In this document: in pieces, positions 7,646-15,518 of the stretch
Layout of the letters: every line of letters begins with the position of its first letter
Numbering within the stretch: the stretch's first letter is position 1
From: Betaproteobacteria bacterium
Lineage (GTDB): Bacteria; Pseudomonadota; Gammaproteobacteria; Burkholderiales; Eutrophovitaceae
Assembly: GCA_020354125.1 (NCBI GenBank)
Contig: CP070643.1
Span: 4,208,498-4,243,349 of the forward strand
Reading direction: 5' to 3'
DNA length: 34,852 nt
Translations under genes and position numbers: made by a program
The notes under the pieces: model-generated
Database searches by the model: none
Told to the model about the DNA's origin: nothing
What the model saw: the letters and a program-made list of their open reading frames with translations, nothing else

Positions 7646-7818
7646 CGCGTTGATCATCACCACAATTTCGATACTGGCGATGATGCGCATGATCGAGCTT
7701 GACGGCGGACCATAAAATAAAGACTGACCGCGAAAGCTTGACGCTCGGTCTATGCTTTGTCTACGCGCGCGAGGAACGCCGACGCTTCGTTGCAACGTGG
7801 TCGACACTGCCGTCGACG
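7646..7818 (+). repeat. 173-bp direct repeat, copy 2 (truncated DUF302 5' end)
   Basis: 97% identical to 5453-5625. It holds the upstream region and the start of the DUF302 gene, then stops abruptly at 7818, where hydantoinase-B sequence begins on the other strand. Read in reverse it supplies the last 16 or so codons of that chimeric gene. Confidence 0.95.
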
Positions 7819-9269
7819 GTTAGCACCACCCCATAGTCGCTCTCGGCGGCCGCGCGGCTCACCAGCTCGTTCAAGACATCGTCGCGCACCAGCTCCGCGT
7901 CGCGGGCGAACGGATCGCCGAAGCCCCCGCCGCCGGGCATCTCCATGATCAGGCGATCGCCGTCGGGAACGATCTGCCGCCCTTTGGCGCGCAACTCGGT
8001 GCCGGACGCGAGGCGCACGCGGCCATTGAGACCGTTAGTGCCACCGTTTCGCCCGCGGGGGGGATAAGTCACGCGATCGAACATGGCCGACATCGCGAAG
8101 GAAGCGCCTTCGCCGTTTTCGATCTCCATCACCTGGCCGGTACCGCCGCGATGCTCACCGGCACCGGCGGAGTCGGTGCGATACTCCTTGCGCCAGACGA
8201 CGATCGGTGAAATGGCTTCGTTGATCTCCACCGGCGTGTTGCGCACCCCCGACGGGAATGCGGTGGCCGACAAACCGTCGCTGCCAGGCCGCCCGCCGGT
8301 ACCACCGTTATGAAACAGCGTCACAGTGAACGGCGTCGCATTGCCAAACTTGCCGGAGATTCCGTGTCCCGCGTACAGCACCGGATTCCAAAGACACGAG
8401 GTGCCCTCGGCCGGGACACGTCCGTCGACCGCCTGCGCGAGACAGCCTAGCATCACGTCGGGCAACATCTGTCCGATCGCGTGGCGCGCCGCAACCGCGC
8501 ACGGATGCGGCGCGTTGAGAATCGACCCGGGCGGCGCGGTGACCCGAACTGGCCCTAGAGAGCCAGCGTTGTTGGGAATCGAACCGCCGACCACGCAGCG
8601 AACGCCGAACGAGGCGTAGGCCTGAGTGTAGGTGAGCGGCACGTTAATACCGTATATCGAAATGGGCGAAGTGCCGCTGAAGTCGACGTCGATGCCGGTA
8701 TCGGAGATGGTCATCGCAGCAACCAGATCCACCGCTTCCTCGTAGCCGTCAATGCGCATCTGATTGCGATACGTGCCCGCCGGGAGCTTGCGGATCGCCA
8801 CGATCATCAAGCGCTTGTGAATCTCCGGTTTACGCCGAAGCAGCACCGCCAGTAAAAAGAACGGCGTAAAGATCAACATGTCGATGAGAGGCCAGATCGG
8901 AAACCAGAGCGAAGCTTCGAGTCCGCGAACGCGAATGAGGCCAGCGTATTGGTACAGCGTTGTACCCACGCCGACAACAATCACGAGAACACCGAAAGCA
9001 ATCCCGATTTCACCCACCCGGCGATGCATCCTGATGCGCCCGGTCGCTGCCAGGAAAGCTTGCGTCACGAAAAACGCATTCCACCCGAGATAAATCACGG
9101 CATGGAAGTGAATGACACCACTGTGCCGGGACGTACCGCCCAGCAAGGGGTGGAAGTAGCTATTCCAAAATCCCGCGACCACGATCAGGGCCATTACGCC
9201 GCCCGCAACGACGAAGAACAAACGCCTCGAGCTGCGTGCGTCAACTTCGGAGGCGGGTTGTGCCTTCAT
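7761..9269 (-). CDS. Chimeric gene: 4-TM membrane protein fused to C-terminal part of hydantoinase B
   Basis: A 502-codon open frame made of unrelated parts. Residues 1-158 are a membrane protein with four hydrophobic segments (about 17-35, 55-74, 88-109, 121-144) and motifs LGWNAFFVTQAFLA and GRIRMHRRVGEIG. It stops within a loop after KPEIHKRLMIVA. From about residue 159 (near 8795) the sequence is hydantoinase-B/oxoprolinase, starting mid-protein (RKLPAGTYRNQM). It keeps DVDFSGTSP, NGGTGGRPGSDGLSATAFPS, EYRTDSAGAGEHRGGTG and PGGGGFGDPF. About 200 N-terminal residues of a normal HyuB (about 550 aa) are missing. The last 16 or so residues are antisense of the 173-bp repeat. HyuB works with HyuA, which is absent, so activity is unlikely. 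I regard it as a deletion fusion, although the frame is intact across both joints. Confidence 0.8.
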   Translation of the reverse strand: MKAQPASEVDARSSRRLFFVVAGGVMALIVVAGFWNSYFHPLLGGTSRHSGVIHFHAVIYLGWNAFFVTQAFLAATGRIRMHRRVGEIGIAFGVLVIVVGVGTTLYQYAGLIRVRGLEASLWFPIWPLIDMLIFTPFFLLAVLLRRKPEIHKRLMIVAIRKLPAGTYRNQMRIDGYEEAVDLVAAMTISDTGIDVDFSGTSPISIYGINVPLTYTQAYASFGVRCVVGGSIPNNAGSLGPVRVTAPPGSILNAPHPCAVAARHAIGQMLPDVMLGCLAQAVDGRVPAEGTSCLWNPVLYAGHGISGKFGNATPFTVTLFHNGGTGGRPGSDGLSATAFPSGVRNTPVEINEAISPIVVWRKEYRTDSAGAGEHRGGTGQVMEIENGEGASFAMSAMFDRVTYPPRGRNGGTNGLNGRVRLASGTELRAKGRQIVPDGDRLIMEMPGGGGFGDPFARDAELVRDDVLNELVSRAAAESDYGVVLTVDGSVDHVATKRRRSSRA

Positions 9270-9625
9270 TGTTCAGATCAAGAGGCGAAATCGCCGTCAA
9301 GCAGGGTCGATGATTATATTTTGCGTGACGGCCTTCTCGTGCTCCAAATGCGCTATTGCAGGACGTGACCCCATTGTGCCGCGCAGGAGAAAACTAGAGG
9401 CACGTCCGCTACCCTCTGGGCATAATCACCGCCGCCTTAACTCGCGCTTACAGTGCCGTTTTCAGGCCCAAAAAATTGCGTCTAAGCGTCAATCAGCCAC
9501 GAAATTGAAGCGCTAATGACTGAAATTCAATAGGTTGTGGAGGTCCGAACCCGAATAGGTTCAGACGAAATAGAGAGTATGCTTGAACTTTAGCCTGTCC
9601 GAAAACCACTCAAATAGGAGTCCAC
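9270..9625. other. Gap without recognisable gene
   Basis: Contains the upstream region of the minus-strand chimera and of the plus-strand small basic protein. No conserved frame was seen. A good ribosome binding site TAGGAG (9615-9620) at the right edge belongs to the small protein. Confidence 0.5.
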
Positions 9626-9793
9626 TTGCCGAAGACCAACTATTCGTACGCCAAACGCCAGAGAGAAATCGCCAAGAAACAGAAAAAAGAAGAAAAACGT
9701 CGCGCAAAGGCGCGTGCTGCCGAAGAGTCAACCGCCGACACCTCTGTTCAGACTACCGAAGGCGAAACATCGACTTCCGACACGGAGGCATAA
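9626..9793 (+). CDS. Small highly basic conserved-type protein, 55 aa
   Basis: The start is TTG, with TAGGAG ending 5 bases upstream. The product begins PKTNYSYAKRQREIAKKQ and continues through KKEEKRRAKARAAEE into a Ser/Thr/Glu/Asp-rich acidic tail (residues 34-55). The pattern PKxNYxxxKRQRExAKKxKxEEKR is one I recall from short conserved proteobacterial proteins of unknown function. It is strongly bipolar: the first half is Lys/Arg-rich and probably helical, the second half acidic and probably disordered. This suggests nucleic-acid or ribosome contact, but that is inference. It is short and lacks an ATG, so automated annotation could miss it. It lies alone, between the chimera and the IS110 element. 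Confidence 0.65.
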   Translation: MPKTNYSYAKRQREIAKKQKKEEKRRAKARAAEESTADTSVQTTEGETSTSDTEA

Positions 9794-9924
9794 CCTTCCG
9801 CCCGATACCACCAGGGCACGGTTCGTTGCGAACGATTGCAGATCTTGCGAATCAGCAGAACAGGGCTCTGAAATGCGGCGCGTTGTAATGCAAATATTCA
9901 GGCCTGAACATCCCGCTGTAATTT

Positions 9925-11151
9925 TCAAGCGCCGTTTGTTCGTTCGGCCTGGAGATCGTTGTTGCGCAATTCGTAATCGCGATCGTGTCTGATCATCGAA
10001 TACATCACGCGGCACAGATGACGTCCCAGCGCACGGATAGCCTGATTGTGTGACTTGCCTTGGGCGCGCTTCTTCTCGTAGTAGCGCTGTGACTCGGGCA
10101 CTTGTTTGCGATGCCGATCCACACCGACCATCATGGCCGCTTTAGCACGTGCGTTGACGTGCTTGGGCGGCTTGGATGCGCTGGTTTTGCCCGAACTGTT
10201 ATCCAGACTGGCCATGCCCAAATACAGCGCAAAGCTGCTCTCCTTGGCAAAGCGCGCAATCGTGCCGATCTCGCCAGTTAATTCGGCGGCGCACACCGGT
10301 CCAAAGCCGGGAATGGAGTCAATGCGCTGTGCCATGGGCACTTGGTCGATCAGCGCCTCGCACTGATGCTGCAGCGCCTTGATCTTGGCCTTGAGCTCGA
10401 GCACACGGCGCGCGTCCTCAATGATCATCGGCCCGACCCAGGCGATATCGTGCGCAAAGCAGGCACGCTTTTGCCATTGCGCGATAATGGCCGCGTACTT
10501 GCGCCCGATGCCACGCATAGCAAGCAATGTGCTCCGGCGAACGCGCGCGAGCTTGCGCAAATCATCCGAATGCGCGAGCAGACTCAGAAACCACACATTG
10601 CCCGCATCCGCGGTGATCTCCAACAAGCCCGGACACACCGCCTGCAAGTCCGCTTGCAGGCGGCTGAGTACACGCGCCTTCTCATCGACCAACGCACGCC
10701 GACGACGAGACAGTCGTTTGAGCATGTCGACTTCGATCGGTGCGGCGAGCAATTCCTGCAGCACGTTCTTCGCGGGCTTGAATTGCGCTTGCAGCTGAAA
10801 CAGCTCCAGGGCCTTGCGCGCATCAATGCGATCGGTCTTGGCCGCGCCCGGGAAGATCTCCTTGAAGCGCGCGAGCTTGAGATTGTTGATGTTGAACAAC
10901 CGGTAGCCGTGAGCGCGCACCAGGCTATCCAGTGGCCGTGCCCAGCCGTTGTAGCCTTCCATGGCCACTGAAACCGTGCCTTTGTAGCGGCGCTGGCAGC
11001 GATCGACGCGATCAAAGAATGACTTGAAACCTTCGGGCCGATGCGCCAGATCAAATTCGTCGATCAACTCGCCGGTTGATAAACCAACAGCCACACGGTG
11101 CGCGTGGCAACCCACGTCCACGCTCACGTGGATATCCTTCACGGTGTTCAT
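9925..11151 (-). CDS. IS110-family transposase (bridge-RNA-type recombinase)
   Basis: A 408-residue protein with both family domains. The N-terminal RuvC-like DEDD domain has D12 (VSVDVG), E65 (SVAMEGYNGW), D107 and D110 (AAKTDRIDARK). A coiled middle (about 140-270) follows. The C-terminal Tnp20-type domain has SIPGFGPVCAAELTGEIG (279-296) and YLGMASLDNSSGKTSASKPP (310-329), where S319 or S320 should be the catalytic serine. IS110 proteins recombine DNA under the guidance of a structured RNA made by the element itself. ATG 11151 has GGAGG 5 bases upstream. The element's exact ends could not be set: these insertions often leave no target duplication. All key residues are present, so the enzyme looks functional. 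Confidence 0.92.
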   Translation of the reverse strand: MNTVKDIHVSVDVGCHAHRVAVGLSTGELIDEFDLAHRPEGFKSFFDRVDRCQRRYKGTVSVAMEGYNGWARPLDSLVRAHGYRLFNINNLKLARFKEIFPGAAKTDRIDARKALELFQLQAQFKPAKNVLQELLAAPIEVDMLKRLSRRRRALVDEKARVLSRLQADLQAVCPGLLEITADAGNVWFLSLLAHSDDLRKLARVRRSTLLAMRGIGRKYAAIIAQWQKRACFAHDIAWVGPMIIEDARRVLELKAKIKALQHQCEALIDQVPMAQRIDSIPGFGPVCAAELTGEIGTIARFAKESSFALYLGMASLDNSSGKTSASKPPKHVNARAKAAMMVGVDRHRKQVPESQRYYEKKRAQGKSHNQAIRALGRHLCRVMYSMIRHDRDYELRNNDLQAERTNGA

Positions 11152-11345
11152 GCCTGCCTCCGCAAGTCAAAGACCAGCAACAAAATCATCCGCCGGTCTC
11201 GTCTACTTACAGAGCCACAAGAATACCTTTGGCACCATCCCGTCAGACCCATCGGACGATGCAAGATGGCAGGGGCGGCATTTCAGTGCCGAGCGAGTCA
11301 AACCAGTGTTAAACCGCCGACCCCATGAGCCACACCCCTGCCAGA
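11152..11345 (-). ncRNA. Candidate IS110 bridge RNA / 5' non-coding end
   Basis: About 200 bp upstream of the transposase hold no gene but do hold hairpins: CATCG-GA-CGATG (11250-11261) and CGGCA-6 nt-TGCCG (11276-11291). IS621-like members of the IS110 group encode their bridge RNA in this position. Boundaries and loops were not verified. Confidence 0.35.
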
Positions 11346-11377
11346 AATAATCGTAAACTATTTCCAGCAAAGAGCGC

Positions 11378-11435
11378 CTACCATCATGCAAATTCGATGG
11401 TAGACCCCAATTATGTATGGACCCCAATTATGTAT
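11378..11435. repeat. 8-bp-arm hairpin followed by a 16-bp tandem duplication
   Basis: Arms CTACCATC (11378-11385) and GATGGTAG (11396-11403) are perfect. GACCCCAATTATGTAT then occurs twice, at 11403-11418 and 11420-11435, one base apart. It lies exactly between the IS110 upstream region and the truncated nitrilase. Confidence 0.8.
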
Positions 11436-11862
11436 ACTGGCAGCGCAAGGCACGCAGATCCATGTCGCCGCTTGGCCAGGTGGAGAGCCAGAGTCTGCGC
11501 CTCCGCCGCCGGTTGCTTTGTGGCCTAGGCAGACACTTCTATCGCGTGCTTTCGCTTCACAGGCTGGCGCCTACGTAATTCTTACAGCGGGATTAAACCG
11601 AAAAGCCGATTATCCGGCGGAGTTTCGTGAGGTGATGTTATTCGAGCAAGACGGTGGCTCGTGCATCATCGATCCGAGAGGTGAAATTATTGCAGGCCCA
11701 GTCAGAGGCGAGGAAACTATCATTACTGCTCCGGCCTCGCTCGAACTCGTAAGATCTGTCAAGTCTGTCATCGATATCGGTGGTCACTATAGCCGACCCG
11801 ATGTATTCCAGTTCAAGGTTAAGAACAGAAGTGGCGATATCGAATATAAAGAGGTTGATTAG
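11413..11862 (+). pseudogene. Nitrilase, C-terminal fragment
   Basis: The frame encodes the last 140 or so residues of a nitrilase/cyanide hydratase: QGTQIHVAAWPG, a helix SRAFASQAGAYVILTAG, then SCIIDPRGEIIAGPVRGEE and DIGGHYSRPDVFQFKV. Complete nitrilases are about 310-350 residues. The part with the catalytic Glu, Lys and Cys (the CWEN-type motif) would lie upstream of QGTQIHVAAWP and is missing; IS110-associated DNA and a small tandem repeat stand there instead. The fragment therefore cannot hydrolyse nitriles. It starts within the second copy region of the tandem repeat and has no ribosome binding site. The remaining frame is uninterrupted, so the truncation may be recent. Confidence 0.82.
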
Positions 11863-11911
11863 ATATCCGTAACCCACTCAAACTGAATAGCTTCGCGAGT
11901 CCAGACAATGT

Positions 11912-13015
11912 CTAACCGAGAAGCGCTCTAACATGCCTGGCAATCGCCAGCGAAGATGTCAGTCCCGGTGATTCAATTCCGAACAGATTGACCAGGCCAG
12001 CGACACCGTGATCGGCTGGGCCGTCGATACGAAAATCGGCCGCCGCTTCTTTCGGTCCGGAAATTTTCGGGCGGATGCCGGTATAGCCGGGTTGTAATTG
12101 GCCATCCTGCAGGTCGGGGTAGTAACGGCGGATTGCTTGGTAAAACAGCGGTTCACGCGCCGGATCAAAGGTGTAGTCGATGCTGTCGATCCAGTCGAGG
12201 TCCGGGCCGAAGCGCGCCTGCCCGCCCATATCGAGCGTGACGTGCACGCCGAGAAATGCGGTATGTGCCACCGGGTAGACGAGGTGGTTGAACGGCGACT
12301 TGCCCGATAGTGTGTAGTAGTGCGCCTTGGCAAAATAGGCCTTCGGAATTGAATCTTCGGGCGGCCCTTTGATCAGGCGCGCAACATCGGGTGCGCGCAA
12401 GCCGGCCGAATTGATGACACTGTTGCAGATGATGGACATCGGCTCGGCGCCGCCGACTTCGAGTTCAATGCCATCGTCGGTGACGCGCCCTGATTCGATC
12501 GGGCTTTTGAATACCACCATGGCGCCGGCGTTCTCGGCATCACCCTGCAGGCTGAGCATCAGGGAGTGACTATCGATGATGCCGGTCGACGGAGAAAATA
12601 CACCGGCAACGGCATTCAAAGCGGGTTCCATTTCTGACAGTTCCTGCGCCGACAACCAACGCAGATCATCAACGCCATTGGCGGCGGCTTTCTCGATATA
12701 GCCACCCACAGCCTCGCGTTCCGAATCGTCAGTCGCTACGATCACCTTGCCGGTATGCCGATGAGGAATCTCCCGCTCGCGGCAGTAGTCATACAGCAGG
12801 TGCTTACCCTCGACACAAAAGCGCGCTTTGAGTGAGTTGGTCGGATAGTAGATACCGGCGTGTATCACCTCGGAGTTGCGCGAGCTGGTGTGCGTGCCAA
12901 TTGCGTCTTCGGCTTCAAGTATGATCACTTCGCGTCCGGCGAGCGCGAGCTCGCGGGCAACGGCGAGGCCGACAACACCAGCGCCAATGACGGCACAGTC
13001 GATTCTTTCACTCAC
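11912..13015 (-). CDS. FAD-dependent oxidoreductase, L-2-hydroxyglutarate oxidase-like
   Basis: A 367-residue flavoprotein of the DAO/LhgO family. It has an N-terminal Rossmann dinucleotide-binding motif [17 protein letters not shown] (residues 11-27) ending in the ribose-binding acidic LEAED. The family signature [15 protein letters not shown] and the [16 protein letters not shown] helix follow. The C-terminal part has [29 protein letters not shown] and [18 protein letters not shown], typical of L2HGDH/LhgO proteins. The likely reaction is oxidation of L-2-hydroxyglutarate to 2-oxoglutarate, passing electrons to the quinone pool. The start is GTG with AGGA upstream. It is divergent from the DUF3025 gene, 48 bp apart, so promoters are shared or overlapping. 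No interruption. Confidence 0.88.
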   Translation of the reverse strand: MSERIDCAVIGAGVVGLAVARELALAGREVIILEAEDAIGTHTSSRNSEVIHAGIYYPTNSLKARFCVEGKHLLYDYCREREIPHRHTGKVIVATDDSEREAVGGYIEKAAANGVDDLRWLSAQELSEMEPALNAVAGVFSPSTGIIDSHSLMLSLQGDAENAGAMVVFKSPIESGRVTDDGIELEVGGAEPMSIICNSVINSAGLRAPDVARLIKGPPEDSIPKAYFAKAHYYTLSGKSPFNHLVYPVAHTAFLGVHVTLDMGGQARFGPDLDWIDSIDYTFDPAREPLFYQAIRRYYPDLQDGQLQPGYTGIRPKISGPKEAAADFRIDGPADHGVAGLVNLFGIESPGLTSSLAIARHVRALLG

Positions 13016-13063
13016 AGCGGATTTTCCTGCGAAAGCAAATCAGTCGAGCATAAACAGCGCGTA

Positions 13064-13936
13064 ATGGTAACCGATCGAATGAGGCCAGCCTCGAACGAGC
13101 GCGAATGGAACAAAAGTTGGATCTCTCAATCGCCGATGTTCGCACCGCTTGCCGGTGTTGCGAGCCGCTTGCCGGCGACGGCTTGGCCGGATGTGGGTGC
13201 GTTGAATGCACTGTGCGACGAATTGAGCGGCCGCGTCGTCAATTCCAACGGTGACGTTATCTGCTTCGTACCGCAAACAGGCAAACCCATTTCTTTCGAG
13301 GAAGGATTTGAACCGAGGGCGTTTCTAAAAGGCGAAGTGATGGTGCGGCCGGAGAACTGGCACGACCTGTTTAACGCTCTGGTGTGGATGACATTTCCAA
13401 GGACCAAAGCGGTGATCAATGCGCGGCATTATTCGTTGATGCAGGGGCAAAGTTATCGGCAGCGCTCGCCGGCCGGCGATGCCCTGACGCTTTTTGACGA
13501 GGACGGTGTGGTGGTGCTGTCTTCAAGTAAACAGCTATTGGAACTGCTGCGCGAGTTTCAATGGAAGGAGCTGTTCCGGGCACATCGTCATGCAGTGAAG
13601 ACCGAAATGCGCTTCTTGTTGTTCGGCCACGCAATGTACGAGAAGGCGCTCAATCCTTTTGTCGGCATGACCGCCAAATCGATCCTGTTGCATGTGCCCG
13701 ATGTGATGCTGAAACGACAGGGGGCTGCGGTAAATGATGCGGTAGACCTGCGCCTTGCTGATTACGTTGCCGATGCAAGTCACCTGACCCATGGTAAGTC
13801 GCTGTCACCGCTGCCGGTGCTGGGGGTTCCGGGTTGGTGGCGGCAAAACGAGACTGCGAGTTTCTATGACGACGTTTCGTATTTCAGACCGGGGCGTGGC
13901 GGTGGCGATTCGTCCGAATCATCGTCGATATCGTAG
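13064..13936 (+). CDS. DUF3025 family protein
   Basis: A 290-residue protein matching DUF3025: a PISFEEGF segment, then RPENWHDLFNALVWMTFPRTKAVINARH (given as pattern NWHDLFNALvW-FPrtKa-N-RH), DEDGVVVLSSS, LLFGHAMYEKALNPFVGMTAKSI and a final PLPVLGVPGWW. The family is common in beta- and gammaproteobacteria and has no known activity. ATG 13064 and ATG 13079 are both possible; neither has a strong ribosome binding site. The frame stays open upstream over the divergent oxidoreductase, but that part does not look like the family. The last 73 bases overlap the end of the convergent diguanylate cyclase gene. Confidence 0.82.
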   Translation: MVTDRMRPASNEREWNKSWISQSPMFAPLAGVASRLPATAWPDVGALNALCDELSGRVVNSNGDVICFVPQTGKPISFEEGFEPRAFLKGEVMVRPENWHDLFNALVWMTFPRTKAVINARHYSLMQGQSYRQRSPAGDALTLFDEDGVVVLSSSKQLLELLREFQWKELFRAHRHAVKTEMRFLLFGHAMYEKALNPFVGMTAKSILLHVPDVMLKRQGAAVNDAVDLRLADYVADASHLTHGKSLSPLPVLGVPGWWRQNETASFYDDVSYFRPGRGGGDSSESSSIS

Positions 13937-14979
13937 GTCGCGGTCTGGTTGCGACCGCGTCGCTTGGCCCGGTACAGGGCTCGGTCTGCTTTATCAACGA
14001 GGATGTCGACATTGCCCCCGTCTTCGGGATAGCTGGCCAGGCCCATACTGACGGTGGTCGTGATGTTGATGCCGCGCACGTCGAACTGCGACGTTTCGAC
14101 CGACTTCCTGATGCGCTCTGCCGTTTCCAGTGCGCCACGCCGATCCGTTTCGGGCAATAGTATGGTGAACTCATCGCCGCCGTAGCGCGCAATGGTGTCG
14201 GATCGCCTGAGTTCTTCGCTGACTTTTCGAATCAGGTGCTGGAGCAATCGATTGCCTGCTTCGTGACCGTGGGTGTCGTTGACTGCCTTAAGGTTGTCCG
14301 AGTCGAGCATCACGATCGACAGGGGATGATTGTGGCGAGCCGATTGCTGGAAGGTGCGTCGCAGGATCGCCGAGAAAGCACGCATGTTGTATACACCGGT
14401 CAGCTCGTCAGTGTCAGAGATGCGCTTGATTCTGGCGACTGCATAGCGAATGTCCGCACGAAGCATGGTTGTGATGTAGGCAACCAATACCACTGGGGCA
14501 ATCAGTGCGGCCATTTTTCCCCAGTACGAGATGGTGTCGATCCCGTTCTTGCCCGGCTCGTGTGCCATCACCAGATAACAGCCAATCACGACCAGGGTTT
14601 CGATCGTGGTCATCAGCTTGCCCAGGATCAGCGCACTGGCGATGATCGGCAGCAAGTAAAGGTTCAGCAGCGGGCTGTCAATCTGGCCCGAGTACCAGAC
14701 TACCCAGGTCGTGAACAGGATCATCACCCAGGTCTCGACTGTGAGCTTGGTCAGCGTCTCTTTTTTGTAGAAGTGAACGTAGTGCAGCGCCAGAATGAAT
14801 GCGCCCATGAAGAACAGCGCCATGTAGATGGCAATACTGCTTTCCCCCTCGGGGCCCACGGCAACCAGGTAGACCAGTACCAGAACGAGCAGTAGCCATT
14901 CGATCTCGGCGATCGTGCGCGAGAAACCTTTCAGCTCGTCCTGCTCGGGTTCACTGTTGATTTTGTCTACTCTCAGCAT
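13864..14979 (-). CDS. Membrane-bound diguanylate cyclase (GGDEF)
   Basis: A 371-residue protein. Residues about 25-175 hold five or six hydrophobic segments (such as WLLLVLVLVYLVAVG and WVMILFTTWVVWYSG), forming a membrane sensor resembling 5TM/MASE-type inputs. The GGDEF domain (about 190-350) has DELTGVYNMRAF, the substrate-binding Asp/Asn region DSDNLKAVNDTHGHEAGN, the active site ARYGGDEF, and an RxxD inhibitory site (RRSD) five residues before the motif. It should therefore make c-di-GMP from two GTP and be product-inhibited. No EAL domain is present. The polar, acidic C-terminal tail (DIDDDSDE and on) is encoded where the gene overlaps the DUF3025 gene. The signal sensed is unknown. 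Confidence 0.93.
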   Translation of the reverse strand: MLRVDKINSEPEQDELKGFSRTIAEIEWLLLVLVLVYLVAVGPEGESSIAIYMALFFMGAFILALHYVHFYKKETLTKLTVETWVMILFTTWVVWYSGQIDSPLLNLYLLPIIASALILGKLMTTIETLVVIGCYLVMAHEPGKNGIDTISYWGKMAALIAPVVLVAYITTMLRADIRYAVARIKRISDTDELTGVYNMRAFSAILRRTFQQSARHNHPLSIVMLDSDNLKAVNDTHGHEAGNRLLQHLIRKVSEELRRSDTIARYGGDEFTILLPETDRRGALETAERIRKSVETSQFDVRGINITTTVSMGLASYPEDGGNVDILVDKADRALYRAKRRGRNQTATYDIDDDSDESPPPRPGLKYETSS

Positions 14980-15379
14980 GCGAACAGACTCTCAGGCCGG
15001 ATAGTCCGCAATGTGGCGAGCGGGTGTCGATGGCCACTGATCGTGTCTATGTCTGGTCTTGTTTCCCAACAGATTCGCTCTTCCAATTCGAGTCACTACT
15101 CTAAACAGATTGCAGGTCGCAACAAATGTACCTACGCCACTGATGTCAAGGCTCTTTTCGGGTGAGAGATAGGTGTTCAGGGGTTCTGTCTTGCCCCTGG
15201 ATCTCATCGCACGGCGACCTTCTGCTCGGACTTCAGGGGTGAAACGCTGATATCTCGGTTGAAAAATTCCTGGTTGCATGGGGATTCCGGCCGGGCCACT
15301 GGCTCAACGCACTGTCCACACTGTAGTTACAAAAAAATCAGAAAGTTGCATAAAGTAAGCACTTGCTTGACCAGATCGT
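14980..15379. other. Gap upstream of the rubrerythrin promoter, no gene seen
   Basis: About 400 bp between the diguanylate cyclase start and the rubrerythrin promoter. Short frames on both strands show no recognisable domain. Nothing beyond the promoter and operators listed next was identified. Confidence 0.5.
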
Positions 15380-15407
15380 TTGACAGGCCACTTAGAACCG
15401 GTCTAAA
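15380..15407 (+). promoter_or_regulatory. Predicted promoter of the rubrerythrin cluster
   Basis: Perfect -35 TTGACA (15380-15385), 16-bp spacer, -10-like TCTAAA (15402-15407, four of six consensus bases). The -10 element lies inside the right arm of the first operator palindrome, which suggests repression by occlusion. Confidence 0.6.
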
Positions 15408-15436
15408 CTTGGCCTACAGATTTAGAGTCAGTCTAA
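15392..15436. promoter_or_regulatory. Paired operator: two TTAGA-N5-TCTAA palindromes
   Basis: Site 1 is 15392-15406 and site 2 is 15422-15436. Both have identical arms TTAGA and TCTAA and 5-bp centres (ACCGG and GTCAG). The centres are 30 bp apart, close to three helical turns, so two dimers would bind the same face. The first site covers the -10 element of the predicted promoter. Given the genes controlled, a peroxide-, iron- or Fe-S-responsive repressor is an inference; I do not recognise the motif as a named one. Confidence 0.6.
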
Positions 15437-15518
15437 TTCCTGTCGATTGCGGCGGAGATCACCCCCGCAGTCGTTTCAGACATCGCTTCATCCTAAATAA
15501 ACTAGGGGGATTCTTACA

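Noticed and set aside
12860..13063. N-terminal extension of the DUF3025 protein
   Set aside because: The upstream codons overlap the divergent oxidoreductase and carry no family similarity; ATG 13064 or 13079 is more likely.
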